DNA of 64,000 nucleotides. It comes from Rhodococcus sp. P1Y (GTDB lineage: Bacteria; Actinomycetota; Actinomycetes; Mycobacteriales; Mycobacteriaceae). Of the stretch, positions 17,335 to 26,816 are shown piece after piece. The stretch lies in the NCBI RefSeq assembly GCF_003641205.1, contig NZ_CP032762.1:2046001-2110000 (forward strand). Reading direction: 5' to 3'. A program made the position numbers and the translations under genes. How positions within the stretch are numbered: position 1 is the stretch's first letter; the number at the start of each line of letters is the position of its first letter. The notes under the pieces are model-generated. The model did no database searches. It had not been told where the DNA came from and saw only the letters and a program-made list of their open reading frames with translations.

Positions 17335-18235
17335 GCAATTGGAGCGTTCGGGCGCTGTCGAATCGGCGTAGGTCCCCGGTGAAGGGGTCACGAAATTCGA
17401 TTGTTCGAGCCAGAAGTTGCAGCGGTGACGAGTAGTCGTCGTGCGCGACCTCGTAGAACCGAGGGTAGAAGTTGTCGCCGAGGATGGGCACCCCCAACGA
17501 GGCCATGTGCAACCGAAGCTGATGCGTACGACCGGTTTTCGGATGCAATGTGTACAGGCCGTGCACAGTGTCGTGTGCAGTGAGTTCGACGTGCGTCTCG
17601 GCGTTCGGTTCACCGTCGACTTCCTCGGCGCGTAGTACGCCGCGCTCCTTGATCATTCGGCTTCGTAGAGTGGTCGGAAGAGTCAGAGATGAATCGTGGC
17701 GGGCAATGGCGTCGTAAATCTTGGTAACTTTGCGATCGGCGAACAACTCCTGGTACGGGCGTCGGGCCTCCGGTCGAACCGTGAAGATCAGTACCCCCGC
17801 GGTGAGGCGGTCCAACCGGTGGGCCGGACTGAGCTCGGGAAGATCGAGCTCGCGGCGCAGCACCACGAGCGCCGACCTCGTGACGTAGGCACCGCGCGGC
17901 GTCGTCGCGAGAAAGTGTGGCTTGTCCACCACCACGAGGTTGTCGTCCCGGTAGAGGATCGGCATCGGAAACGGCACGACCGGCTCGATCGGCGGATCCC
18001 GATAGAGGTAGATGTCGCTGCGCGGAATCAGCGGCGACATCTCGATCAGTGGCGTCCCTACCGCGTCGACGATCTCCCTCAGCGCCATCTTCTCCCTCAG
18101 ACGTGCAGCGTCCTGCGGGAATCGGTCGACCAGATACTCGAGCACGGTGGCGAACGGTGACGAATCGGGCATTCGAACGCGGGTGGGTCCGAGCCCGTCG
18201 CGCACAGGGAGAGGAGCGCGGACCATAGCGCTCAC
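17327..18235 (-). CDS. RluA-family RNA pseudouridine synthase
   Basis: This enzyme isomerises uridine to pseudouridine in rRNA or tRNA. It has about 302 residues. The catalytic motif HRLDRLTAG (Asp nucleophile) lies near residues 134-142, and the later KTGRTHQLRLHMA and GDNFY motifs complete the fold. An N-terminal extension of about 90 residues lacks a clear S4 domain. The start may be GTG 18235 or ATG 18226; both give nearly the same protein. The substrate position cannot be read from sequence. Confidence 0.9.
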   Translation of the reverse strand: MSAMVRAPLPVRDGLGPTRVRMPDSSPFATVLEYLVDRFPQDAARLREKMALREIVDAVGTPLIEMSPLIPRSDIYLYRDPPIEPVVPFPMPILYRDDNLVVVDKPHFLATTPRGAYVTRSALVVLRRELDLPELSPAHRLDRLTAGVLIFTVRPEARRPYQELFADRKVTKIYDAIARHDSSLTLPTTLRSRMIKERGVLRAEEVDGEPNAETHVELTAHDTVHGLYTLHPKTGRTHQLRLHMASLGVPILGDNFYPRFYEVAHDDYSSPLQLLARTIEFRDPFTGDLRRFDSARTLQLPT

Positions 18236-18266
18236 TGTATCGGGCGGACCTCCCTAGACTTTCCCC

Positions 18267-19028
18267 GTGGACTGGGCACTTCGATCTTGCAGTTGGCACG
18301 GGCATGAGACCTACGCGCCCGACGAGCCTGAACTACGCGAGCGGTTGCACGTGGAGACCGCCGCGGGCGAGGCCTGGCGGTGTCTGCGATGCGCCAACTT
18401 CGTTCCAGGGCCGCCGACGGGTTCGGGGCCGGCCGATCACGCGCCCGAGGTACCGCGAGGCAGGTTGCTGCGTGACCGGGTGATCATGCGCGTCCTCGCT
18501 GTCGAGCGATTCCTGCGTGCACTCGTCCTCTTCGCCGCTGCGGCCGCTATCTTCCGATTCCGCGACGACCGAGGATCCATCCAGCAGGCGTTCGACGCCG
18601 AGTTGCCGTTGCTTCGACCACTCGCGAGCCAGATCGGGTGGAACATCGACGATTCGAAGGCCGTCCAGTGGATCGACAAGGCGTTCGATCTGTCCGAGAC
18701 GACCTTGGTGTGGATTGCAGTGGCGGTTGCGGTCTACGGACTGTCTCAGGTGGTCGAATCAGTCGGGCTGTGGCTGATGAAACGCTGGGGCGAATACTTC
18801 GCCGTCGTCGCCACCAGCGCCTTCCTCCCTCTCGAAATCTACGAACTCACCGAGAAGGTCACCGCTCTTCGGGCATGCCTGCTGGCGATCAACGTAGCGG
18901 CCGTCGTGTGGTTGATCTGGAGTAAACGACTGTTCGGAATCCGCGGCGGTGGCGCTGCATATGCAGACGAACACAGTGCAGAATCGCTGCTGACGGTCGA
19001 ACGTGCCGCGGTGTCCGAGGCTGCCTGA
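18267..19028 (+). CDS. DUF2127 membrane protein with N-terminal zinc-ribbon-like Cys/His motifs
   Basis: The 253-residue protein starts with a short hydrophilic part carrying CSWHGHET and CLRCANF, a possible zinc site, then a DUF2127-type membrane domain with about four helices (VERFLRALVLF, VYGLSQVVESVGLWLMKRWGEYFAVVA). The WGEYF and LYE-type motifs are what I associate with DUF2127. Function is unknown. GTG 18267 lies 31 bases from the divergent RluA start. Confidence 0.8.
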   Translation: MDWALRSCSWHGHETYAPDEPELRERLHVETAAGEAWRCLRCANFVPGPPTGSGPADHAPEVPRGRLLRDRVIMRVLAVERFLRALVLFAAAAAIFRFRDDRGSIQQAFDAELPLLRPLASQIGWNIDDSKAVQWIDKAFDLSETTLVWIAVAVAVYGLSQVVESVGLWLMKRWGEYFAVVATSAFLPLEIYELTEKVTALRACLLAINVAAVVWLIWSKRLFGIRGGGAAYADEHSAESLLTVERAAVSEAA

Positions 19029-19029
19029 C

Positions 19030-20229
19030 TCAGCAGTTGCTCGGCGCCTGCTCGCCGCGGAACCTTGCGTCGAGCCAGAGGTACGCCTCCGGTAGGCCGA
19101 TGACCGTCGCCGAGAAATGCTCTGCGGCGGGATATCCCCGGAACTGCACCGTCGCACCGGCGGCGCAGTACCGCCCGACCATATCCTTGACGGGCTGGAA
19201 CGGCGCGATGAAATCGTTGACGCCCTGCCACACGAACAGCGGTGCAGTCGGAACCCCCTCGTAGAACGTGACGCTGTTCTCCCGCAACACTTCCTGTGCG
19301 CTCGGTGTTTCCGCGAGTGACACTGCCGTGGTGAGATCGCGCCCACTGTTGAACGCACCGTCGATGAGGATCGAGCGTCGGCACTCGTTGAACATTTTGT
19401 TGCGCAGCGCGATACCACGGTCGTTGAGGTTTTCGGTGATGGGGAAGCGGCCTGGATACTCGCGTTCCAGGCCGAGTGCGACGGCCATGGCCATTCCGAA
19501 TCCTGGGTGTGGTTGCGGGCTGTACGCGAGGTTCTGGGCGATTTGAGCGAGATCCGACGGAATTCCGCCCTCGGCGATGCCGGCGATCTTCAGTTCCGGC
19601 GCGTAGCTCGGGGCAAGTGCGGCGGCGAACGAGGTGGACAGGCCTCCGCCGGAGTAGCCGAGCAATCCCACGGGTGAGTCGGCCAGTGGCAGCTGACTGA
19701 AGCGCTGTACTGCACGGATCCCGTCGAGCGTGATCTGACCCGACATCCGTGCTGCGCCGTAGGCTGCCGTCGGACCGAGGTAGTCCGGCACTGCTACGGC
19801 CCATCCGCGGGCGACCATTCCGAGGTATACCGCTGGCTTTTCGACGAGTTCGTCGGTGAACAGTCCGTGCGAGGGTGCACATTTGGTGCCGAGTGCGTTG
19901 ACGACAGCTTGATACGAGACGAGCGGTGTCCCGGCGCCGCGTCCGCGCGGCATCAGCACAGTGGTCACGGACGCGATGGGGTCCCCGGCCGAGTTGGTCG
20001 ATCGATACTTGATCTGCCAGATATCGGTGTTCGGATAGGCGGGGGAGTCCTTGCGTCGACTGTCCAAGACGTCACCGGGTGCCGCATCACCGATGTCGGC
20101 GGGCGCTGCGTAGAACGGGTCGGGGTCGGCGACCAACGGGACGGGATTCGCACCCGCGGTGGGCGCGCCGACCAGCACACCGCCGAGTGCAGCGAGGGCG
20201 GTGAGTACAGCGACGAAGCTTCTACGCAC
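19030..20229 (-). CDS. Secreted lipase (LIP family), last gene of the PapA-MFS operon
   Basis: The 399-residue precursor has a signal peptide (MRRSFVAVLTAL to about residue 28). The nucleophile elbow GYSGGG lies near residue 189, and the probable His is in PAAEHFSATV; two Cys at the ends of the lid region could pair. GTG 20229 has GAAGGACC upstream. It starts 27 bases after the MFS stop, so it is probably co-transcribed. By analogy with mycobacterial pathways it may hydrolyse or trans-esterify an exported acylated glycolipid; this is inference. It is a paralogue of 10522-11775. Confidence 0.88.
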   Translation of the reverse strand: MRRSFVAVLTALAALGGVLVGAPTAGANPVPLVADPDPFYAAPADIGDAAPGDVLDSRRKDSPAYPNTDIWQIKYRSTNSAGDPIASVTTVLMPRGRGAGTPLVSYQAVVNALGTKCAPSHGLFTDELVEKPAVYLGMVARGWAVAVPDYLGPTAAYGAARMSGQITLDGIRAVQRFSQLPLADSPVGLLGYSGGGLSTSFAAALAPSYAPELKIAGIAEGGIPSDLAQIAQNLAYSPQPHPGFGMAMAVALGLEREYPGRFPITENLNDRGIALRNKMFNECRRSILIDGAFNSGRDLTTAVSLAETPSAQEVLRENSVTFYEGVPTAPLFVWQGVNDFIAPFQPVKDMVGRYCAAGATVQFRGYPAAEHFSATVIGLPEAYLWLDARFRGEQAPSNC

Positions 20230-20256
20230 GATGGTCCTTCTCGATAGGGGTGTGTA

Positions 20257-21720
20257 CTACACGGACACGGGTATGGGCGGGGGAGCTGCGACTCGGGTGG
20301 GTAGCGCGAGAGCCAGGACGGCTGCGCCCGCGACGACTCCGGACAGGACGAAGAACACATGACGCTGCGCGACGATGTACGGCTGGGCTGCGTCCCAACC
20401 CGACGAGGAAGGGGCGAGTGCTCCGGTGATCTCGGACATCTGATGAAAGAACAAGAGACCGACCAGTGCCAGCCCGACGGCCTGGCCCACCTGCTGCACC
20501 GTCGGAATGATTCCGGATGCAGAACCCACGGTGCGTGAATCGGTTTCGGAGACGATCGTCGTCTGGAGCGGCGCGACGAACACGCCGATTCCCGCGCCGC
20601 CCAGGAAGAGTGGCCCGGTGAGGGCGAGGAGGCTGCGAGCAGTCGACTCGTGGTAGGTGAGCACGGCGAAGCACATCATCGACAGCCCGAACAGTACGAA
20701 GCCGAGTGCAAGCATGCGGGTTCCGATGAGGGCGAACAGCTTCGGCGACAGTACCGAGAACACGGCTGCGCCGACAGCGAACGGGACGGTGACCACGCCG
20801 GTTCTGATCGGGGAGAGCTCGAGTCCGAATTGCAGCGTCAGCGACACGGTGAAGAAGAATCCCGTGAACGATCCGAACATCAGAATCGACAGTGCACATC
20901 CGATTGCGAACGTCCTGTGCCGAAAAAGCTCCAATCGAAGCATCGGCTCGTGCCCTGCTCGTGCCCAACGAAATTCGTGCAGAACGAATCCGGTGAGAAC
21001 GACAATCGACGCTGCGAGCGAACACGTCGTCCACACGGTCCATCCGTGTTCGTAGCTTCGAGCCAGTGGATAGATCAGCAGCAGCAGACCGAGGGCGGAC
21101 GACGCGACGCCGATCAGGTCCAGCCGTGGCATCGCGGCGGGGCGATCGTTCGCCAAGTACACCGCGGCGATCGTCAAAGCGAGCAATCCTAGCGGCACGT
21201 TGACGAGAAAGACTGTTCGCCAACCCCATCCGAACAGATCCAGTGACACCAGCGTGCCACCGACGGACGGGCCGAGGATCGCTGCTCCGCCTGCTGTCGC
21301 ACCGTACATCGCGAACACGACGCTGTGCCGCGCACGCGGGAAGGACGACGCGATGACGGCAACGCTCTGCGCCGAGACCAACCCGCCTGCTATCCCCTGG
21401 AGAACGCGCGCGCCCACCAAGAGCTCGGGCGATGCTGCGGAGCCGCACAGTGCCGATGCAAGGACGAAGGCAGCCATGCCGCCCACGAACACGGTGCGCC
21501 GACCGAGAAGGCCGCCGAGCCATGCGCCGGTGAGCAGAGTGCACGCGAACGCCAGGGTGTAGGAGGTGACGATGAGGGTCTGGGCGCTGGCCCTTGCACC
21601 GATGTCGGTGGCAAGGGACGGGAGTGCCACGTTGACGATCGTCACGTCGATCATCAGCATGAACACGGCCAGTAGACACGCGCACAGCCTGCGACGGGCG
21701 ACGCGCTCTGTCGATGTCAC
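20257..21720 (-). CDS. MFS exporter, DHA2 (EmrB/QacA) type, 14 membrane segments
   Basis: A 487-residue drug/proton-antiporter-type exporter. The first helix has the DHA2 motif MLMIDVTIVNVALPSL; motif A appears as GGLLGRRTVFVGG, and motif C as GAAILGPSVGG. Fourteen hydrophobic segments fit the subfamily. It begins six bases after the acyltransferase stop, so translation is probably coupled. The likely cargo is the product of that acyltransferase (inference), as MmpL exporters pair with PapA enzymes in mycobacteria. Confidence 0.88.
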   Translation of the reverse strand: MTSTERVARRRLCACLLAVFMLMIDVTIVNVALPSLATDIGARASAQTLIVTSYTLAFACTLLTGAWLGGLLGRRTVFVGGMAAFVLASALCGSAASPELLVGARVLQGIAGGLVSAQSVAVIASSFPRARHSVVFAMYGATAGGAAILGPSVGGTLVSLDLFGWGWRTVFLVNVPLGLLALTIAAVYLANDRPAAMPRLDLIGVASSALGLLLLIYPLARSYEHGWTVWTTCSLAASIVVLTGFVLHEFRWARAGHEPMLRLELFRHRTFAIGCALSILMFGSFTGFFFTVSLTLQFGLELSPIRTGVVTVPFAVGAAVFSVLSPKLFALIGTRMLALGFVLFGLSMMCFAVLTYHESTARSLLALTGPLFLGGAGIGVFVAPLQTTIVSETDSRTVGSASGIIPTVQQVGQAVGLALVGLLFFHQMSEITGALAPSSSGWDAAQPYIVAQRHVFFVLSGVVAGAAVLALALPTRVAAPPPIPVSV

Positions 21721-21726
21721 GAGCGG

Positions 21727-23154
21727 CTACGCGGTCCGTCCGGCGACGGATTCGGCGAACGAGTACTCGCCGGTCCTGGCGACGGACAGGAAGATCTCGC
21801 TGATCTTGTCGTAGTAGCGACGGATCGACTCGCGTGCGGTATCGGTTCCCGGGTACATGAAGGTGATGCCGGTCTGTTCCTCGAAGCGGTTGATCCACAT
21901 GTAGACCTCGTCGGAACTGCCCTGATTGCCGAACAGGCCACCGTTGATGCTCGACACCACATCGGCCCCCGGAAGCTTGCGAACGTCGACGTACGAAATC
22001 ATCGGAGCCGACCACCCGGGCTGCGTCGTGATACCGCTCTCGGGCGTGATCAGTTCCAGCACACGGTGATACGACACGTCGGCCAGGAGCTTTCCGGTCT
22101 CGAATGCGCGCTGAGCAGATCCCGCGAGATGCGAGAACGCCAGTGCCCCGCCGACGGCGAAGTGCACCGGTACCAGGCTCGAGAACCAGCCGATTGCGCC
22201 GAACTCCCCTGGCGTGGACCGGGTGCTCTTGGGTGTGAGTCCCAGATAGCTTTCCTGCCCGGTCAATTCGTACTCCGCTATCGCGGCGGCGGCGAAGATT
22301 CCTCCGGTGAACTTCGCTCCGATTCGCTCGCACGCCTCGTCGAACTTCTGCGCTTCGTCGTGATCGAACAGTGGGAGCATGGTGACTTCGGACCGCGTGT
22401 ACTTCTCGGTGCCGGCGCCGAGCGGTAGCGCGAAACTCGGCAGGTCACCCCCATTGGAACGCACCAAGTCGATCCATTGGCGAATCTCGGGGGACTCGAG
22501 CGTCAGCACGCTGCTGGCCTCGCGCTCGCGCCTGCAGTATTCGAGGTAGCTGCCGAGACACGGTCCCGCGTCGAGCGCACCCTTCGCAGCGTCCAAGTAC
22601 AACCACCGCAACTCGAATACCGTGAGCGCTTGAGAAATTCCATCGGTGTCGAGATGGTCGACGGCTGCGTACACCGTGAACTCCGAACCGCGGTCGACGA
22701 CTCCGAACGAGAAGCAGTCCCAACTCGTCGGCCCTGGTGTGGTGTTCTGGACGTGCTCACGAAGCGATTCCTGATCGTCGAACCGTCCATGTTCGGTCGG
22801 CACCAATTCGATCGTCTCCACATCCGTGACGTGACGTTCCACTCCGTCGTCGTCGACGTCGAACCAACTCGCGAACGTGTCGTGGCGTCGGACGAAAGCG
22901 TTGACCGCCTGCGTCATCGCCTCGGAATCGAGAGGCTCGAAGATGTCGAAAGTAACCAGGCACAGACGGGAGAAACGAAATCCGGAGTCGCGGTTTCGGT
23001 ATGCCGACTTGAGATACTCCTCTTGGATGTGCGACGCCGGAACAGGATGCGGCGGAGCAGCATGGACCCGTGCAATGGTGTCGGCGGAGGGTTTCCACGT
23101 CGTCACCAGTCCTGGTTCGGGCTTCCAATCGCCGATGAGACCGAAGCTGACCAC
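21727..23154 (-). CDS. PapA-type acyltransferase (condensation-domain family)
   Basis: A 475-residue enzyme of the polyketide-associated acyltransferase family, which transfers acyl chains from a carrier or CoA to a sugar or alcohol. The start fits the family (GLIGDWKPEPGLVTTW) and the catalytic motif DHLDTDG, a form of H-x3-D-G, lies near residues 164-170. A late RYYDKISEIF region resembles trehalose-acylating PapA proteins. GTG 23154 is preferred because homology begins there; upstream open sequence (to 23544) has no family character. It is first in an operon with an exporter and a secreted lipase. Confidence 0.87.
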   Translation of the reverse strand: MVSFGLIGDWKPEPGLVTTWKPSADTIARVHAAPPHPVPASHIQEEYLKSAYRNRDSGFRFSRLCLVTFDIFEPLDSEAMTQAVNAFVRRHDTFASWFDVDDDGVERHVTDVETIELVPTEHGRFDDQESLREHVQNTTPGPTSWDCFSFGVVDRGSEFTVYAAVDHLDTDGISQALTVFELRWLYLDAAKGALDAGPCLGSYLEYCRREREASSVLTLESPEIRQWIDLVRSNGGDLPSFALPLGAGTEKYTRSEVTMLPLFDHDEAQKFDEACERIGAKFTGGIFAAAAIAEYELTGQESYLGLTPKSTRSTPGEFGAIGWFSSLVPVHFAVGGALAFSHLAGSAQRAFETGKLLADVSYHRVLELITPESGITTQPGWSAPMISYVDVRKLPGADVVSSINGGLFGNQGSSDEVYMWINRFEEQTGITFMYPGTDTARESIRRYYDKISEIFLSVARTGEYSFAESVAGRTA

Positions 23155-23360
23155 GTGTATCCCTCTTCCTCGAGCAGTGTCCTCCAGATGCGCACAACAC
23201 GTTGCGCCGATCGATAGATAATCATGGTCGGGCTCGGAGCTCGACCGGGATGGTTTGCCCCTGTGAATCGGACCAAACAAGGGATCGGAATTCTCTGACT
23301 TCTGACAGAGAAGCAGGTACAGGTGGGTGTCCGAGCGCCAGCAGACATAGCATTTCCAAA

Positions 23361-24389
23361 ATGCCCCACAGCACTGCCCGCCGGAATCGATTGCTTGCCA
23401 GCGCTGTCCGTCTCGCTGTGTCCGTGATGGTCGGTGTGTGTGCGATCTCGGTGAACACCGCTGCCGCAGCACCGCCGAACGAGGCGCACGTCGTCGATTC
23501 CACTGTCGTCGCCGAGCGGACCTACGGTGTGCACGTGTGGTCACCGTCGATGGGAAGACCCATCGAACTCACCGTGTTCCGCGCAGCAGATCCGCTCCTC
23601 CCCGCACCGACTCTGTACTTGCTCAACGGCGCGGCAGGCGGAGACGGTGGGAGTAGTTGGTTCGACAGGACCGACATCGAAGAATTCTTCGCCGACAAGC
23701 AGGTCAACATCGTGGTACCCGTCGGCGGTGCGGCCAGTTACTACACGGACTGGTACCGGGACGATCCGGTACTCGGCAGAAATCAATGGTCCACGTTTCT
23801 CGCGCACGAACTGCCTCCCGTCATGGATGCAGAATTCCTCGGTAACGGGATCAACTCGATTGCCGGAATCTCGATGGCAGGCACGTCGGTATTGCAGTTG
23901 GCAATCGCGAACCCCGGGGTCTACTCCGCAGTGGCGTCGTACAGCGGTTGTGCGAGCACGTCGGATCCGCTCGGCCGGGCCTACGTGAAGTCGGTCGTCG
24001 AGATGCGCGGCGGGGGAAACACCGTCAACATGTGGGGTCCCGACTCGGATCCGGCATGGATCGACAACGATCCGTACGTCAATGCCGAAAAACTGCGTGG
24101 CACCGACATCTACATCTCCAGCGGCACCGGAGTTCCGGGTCCGCTCGACGTCATCGACGGACCCGATGTGGCCGGAAGCCCGACCAAGCTCGTCGAACAA
24201 CTGGCGGTCGGCGCATTCATCGAATCCGCGACCGACCGGTGCTCACGACAGATGCAGCAGCGACTCGAATCCTTGTCGATACCAGCTACATACCGTTTCC
24301 GCGACAACGGAACCCACTCGTGGGGCTACTGGCAAGGCGACCTTCACGATTCGTGGCCACTACTGGCGTCGGCGATGGGTGGACAGTGA
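23361..24389 (+). CDS. Mycolyltransferase / antigen-85-like esterase
   Basis: The 342-residue precursor has a twin-basic signal region and hydrophobic core (cleavage after AAAA near residue 38). The alpha/beta-hydrolase domain has the serine elbow GISMAGTS near residue 170 and the catalytic His in THSWGYW near 318, both diagnostic of Ag85/corynebacterial mycolyltransferases, which move mycolates onto trehalose or arabinogalactan. ATG 23361 is chosen because it begins the signal peptide. It is divergent from the papA-like gene and followed after one base by gpgS. Confidence 0.9.
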   Translation: MPHSTARRNRLLASAVRLAVSVMVGVCAISVNTAAAAPPNEAHVVDSTVVAERTYGVHVWSPSMGRPIELTVFRAADPLLPAPTLYLLNGAAGGDGGSSWFDRTDIEEFFADKQVNIVVPVGGAASYYTDWYRDDPVLGRNQWSTFLAHELPPVMDAEFLGNGINSIAGISMAGTSVLQLAIANPGVYSAVASYSGCASTSDPLGRAYVKSVVEMRGGGNTVNMWGPDSDPAWIDNDPYVNAEKLRGTDIYISSGTGVPGPLDVIDGPDVAGSPTKLVEQLAVGAFIESATDRCSRQMQQRLESLSIPATYRFRDNGTHSWGYWQGDLHDSWPLLASAMGGQ

Positions 24390-24390
24390 C

Positions 24391-25305
24391 GTGACGACCA
24401 TCCGAAACTCGTGGCAGGACCCCACGTGGACGATCGAATCACTCATCGACTCCAAACGCGGTAGAACCGTCTCGGTCGTACTGCCTGCGCTGAACGAAGA
24501 GGCAACGGTAGCGGGCGTCGTCGAGTCGATCGCCCCGCTGCTCGGCACCCTCGTCGACGATCTCGTCGTACTCGATTCGGGGTCCGTCGACGCGACGGCT
24601 TCCGAAGCACGTCGGGCCGGGGCGCGTGTCGTCTCACGTGAGCAAGCTGTTCCGTCGGTCGCGCCGAGGCCGGGTAAAGGAGAGGTACTGTGGCGATCGT
24701 TGGCAGCCACCGACGGTGACTTCGTGATCTTCGTCGATTCCGACCTCGTTGCCCCGAGTCCGAACTTCGTGCCGTACTTGCTGGGGCCGCTGCTGTCGGT
24801 CGGTGGCGTCCAGTTGGTCAAGGGCTACTACCGGCGCCCGTTGCGGATCGACGGAGTGTCGATGGGTGAGGGCGGTGGCCGTGTGACCGAACTGGTTGCG
24901 CGCCCCTTGCTGAGCGCATTGCGACCTGAGCTCGCTGGGATTCTTCAGCCACTCGGAGGTGAGTACGGCGGAACTCGAGAACTCTTGAGTTCGCTCCCGT
25001 TCGCGCCGGGATACGGCGTCGAGATCGGGATTCTTCTCGATACCTATCATCGGTTCGGCATCGATGCGATAGGTCAGGTCAACCTGGGCGTCCGCGAGCA
25101 TCGGAACCGTACGACCTCAGAGCTCGCGGTGATGAGCAGGCAGATCATGGCGGCGATGTTCGCTCGGCTCGGCATCGACGACTCGGCTGTCGGGCTGATG
25201 CAGTTCGGTGTCGACGGTGACCCGTTCGGCGGCGTGATCGCCGAGCTGATGCAGGGTGATCGTCCCCCGATGCGGCAGATTCGCTCGGAGAATCGCGCGT
25301 CGTAA
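24391..25305 (+). CDS. gpgS: Glucosyl-3-phosphoglycerate synthase
   Basis: GpgS joins UDP-glucose and 3-phosphoglycerate, the first step of methylglucose lipopolysaccharide synthesis. The 304-residue GT81 glycosyltransferase shows SVVLPALNEEATV, LDSGSVDAT, the metal-binding DSD near residue 116, the GEYGGTRELL stretch and the acceptor loop FAPGYGVEIG. It starts with GTG one base after the mycolyltransferase stop, so the two are one unit. The mycobacterial gene sits elsewhere, so this may be a relocated copy or a paralogue. Confidence 0.88.
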   Translation: MTTIRNSWQDPTWTIESLIDSKRGRTVSVVLPALNEEATVAGVVESIAPLLGTLVDDLVVLDSGSVDATASEARRAGARVVSREQAVPSVAPRPGKGEVLWRSLAATDGDFVIFVDSDLVAPSPNFVPYLLGPLLSVGGVQLVKGYYRRPLRIDGVSMGEGGGRVTELVARPLLSALRPELAGILQPLGGEYGGTRELLSSLPFAPGYGVEIGILLDTYHRFGIDAIGQVNLGVREHRNRTTSELAVMSRQIMAAMFARLGIDDSAVGLMQFGVDGDPFGGVIAELMQGDRPPMRQIRSENRAS

Positions 25306-25372
25306 ACAAGACGCTTAACGCACCGTGAGTGGAAGGTCGTAGACGACGTTCCACCCACGGGCGAGGTGCTAC

Positions 25373-26368
25373 TTATATCGAGACGACCATCTTCCCGGTG
25401 TTCTCACCGCGCAGGAGGCCGATGAATGCCTGCGGTGCGTTCTCGAGACCGTCGACGACGGTTTCGTCCCACTCGACGGTGCCGGCTGCGAGCCATTGCG
25501 CCATCTTCTCGGAGAACTCACCAGCGAGGTGGCTGTAGGAACCGACGATGAATCCTTTCAGCGTCAGCTCCTTACCGATGGCGAGCGCCAGGTTGCGAGG
25601 AGCAGGCGTCGGCTCGGTCGAGTTGTACTGAGAAATTGCTCCGCACAACGCGAATCGGGCGTACTTGTTGGCGGAGGCGATGGCAGCTTCGAGGTGTTCG
25701 CCGCCCACGTTGTCGAAGTAGACGTCGATGCCGTCGGGTGCGGCCTCTGCGAGTTGCTTCTTGACGGGACCGTCGTGGTAATCGAATGCCGCGTCGAATC
25801 CGAGTTCGAGTAGGCGAGCGACCTTGGCCGGCGATCCAGCACTGCCGATGACGCGCGATGCGCCGAGAGCCTTGGCGATCTGTCCGACAAGCGAGCCCAC
25901 TGCTCCGGCAGCGCCGGAGACGAAGACGGTGTCACCCTCCTTGAACTGCGCAACCGACGTGAGGCCGGAATAGGCTGTGAGACCGGTCATTCCGAGTGCG
26001 CCGAGGTACGACGACGCCTTCGCCTGATCCAGGTCTACTGTGCGAGCGCCCTTCCCGTCGACGATTGCAACGTCGCGCCAGCCCTTTCCGTGGCTGACCG
26101 CGTCGCCAACCTTGAACTTGTCGTTGCGAGACTCGACGACCTCACCCACAGCGCCGCCGTCGAGCGGCGCGTCGAGGGCGAACGGAGGCACGTAGGACTC
26201 GACGTCGTTCATCCGGCCGCGCATGTAGGGATCGACCGACATAACGATGTTGCGTACCAGGATCTGACCGTCCTCCAGGGGTGGGAGGTCGGTGGTGACG
26301 GTGCGGAAGTTGTCCGCTACCGGCTCTCCACTGGGACGGGACGCGAGATGAATTTCTTTGGCTTGCAC
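25373..26368 (-). CDS. NADP-dependent MDR oxidoreductase (CurA/YncB type)
   Basis: The 331-residue zinc-free medium-chain reductase should reduce double bonds of enones with NADPH in the cytosol. It shows VDPYMRGRM near residue 45, the Rossmann motif GAAGAVGSLVGQIAK near 157 and YFDNVGGEHLE near 230. GTG 26368 follows an AGG-containing site. It lies 16 bases downstream of ohr on the same strand and may be read with it, which fits a role in detoxifying reactive carbonyls or peroxidised lipids (inference). Confidence 0.92.
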   Translation of the reverse strand: MQAKEIHLASRPSGEPVADNFRTVTTDLPPLEDGQILVRNIVMSVDPYMRGRMNDVESYVPPFALDAPLDGGAVGEVVESRNDKFKVGDAVSHGKGWRDVAIVDGKGARTVDLDQAKASSYLGALGMTGLTAYSGLTSVAQFKEGDTVFVSGAAGAVGSLVGQIAKALGASRVIGSAGSPAKVARLLELGFDAAFDYHDGPVKKQLAEAAPDGIDVYFDNVGGEHLEAAIASANKYARFALCGAISQYNSTEPTPAPRNLALAIGKELTLKGFIVGSYSHLAGEFSEKMAQWLAAGTVEWDETVVDGLENAPQAFIGLLRGENTGKMVVSI

Positions 26369-26384
26369 GTGAATTACCTGATTC

Positions 26385-26807
26385 CTAGTCTTCGGTGACG
26401 GTAACGGTGACGTCGATGTTGCCGCGCGTCGCGTTCGAGTACGGGCAGACCTGGTGCGCCTTGTCGGCGAGAGTCTGTGCTTCGTCGTGGCCGAGGCTCG
26501 GAAGGGTCACCTCGAGCGTGACGGCGAGCTGGAAGCCGCCTGCGTCGTTGGGTCCGATGTCGACGCGCGCGCCGACGGTGGAGTCGGTGATGTCGGCTTT
26601 TGCCTGCCGAGCAACCATCTGCAGCGCCGAGTGGAAGCACGCTGCGTAGCCGGCTGCGAACAACTGCTCGGGGTTGGTGCCCTCGCCGCTTCCGCCCATG
26701 GCCACGGGGATGGCGAGTTCGAGGTCGAGACGCCCGTCGGAGCTGCGCGCGTGTCCGTTGCGGCCTTCGCCTGTCGCGAGCGCCTCGGCTGTGTAGATGG
26801 TCTTCAT
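26385..26807 (-). CDS. ohr: Organic hydroperoxide reductase Ohr
   Basis: A 140-residue OsmC-family peroxidase that reduces organic hydroperoxides with lipoyl-type thiols. The two active cysteines are in YAACFHSAL (about residue 56) and VCPYSNA (about 119). The ATG at 26807 lies 9 bases from the ohrR stop, so the regulator and enzyme form an operon, the common arrangement. Confidence 0.95.
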   Translation of the reverse strand: MKTIYTAEALATGEGRNGHARSSDGRLDLELAIPVAMGGSGEGTNPEQLFAAGYAACFHSALQMVARQAKADITDSTVGARVDIGPNDAGGFQLAVTLEVTLPSLGHDEAQTLADKAHQVCPYSNATRGNIDVTVTVTED

Positions 26808-26816
26808 GTCTGGTGT

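Noticed and set aside
20222..22333. 703-codon frame on the minus strand across the MFS and acyltransferase genes
   Set aside because: It spans two recognisable genes in another frame and reads as Arg-rich nonsense.
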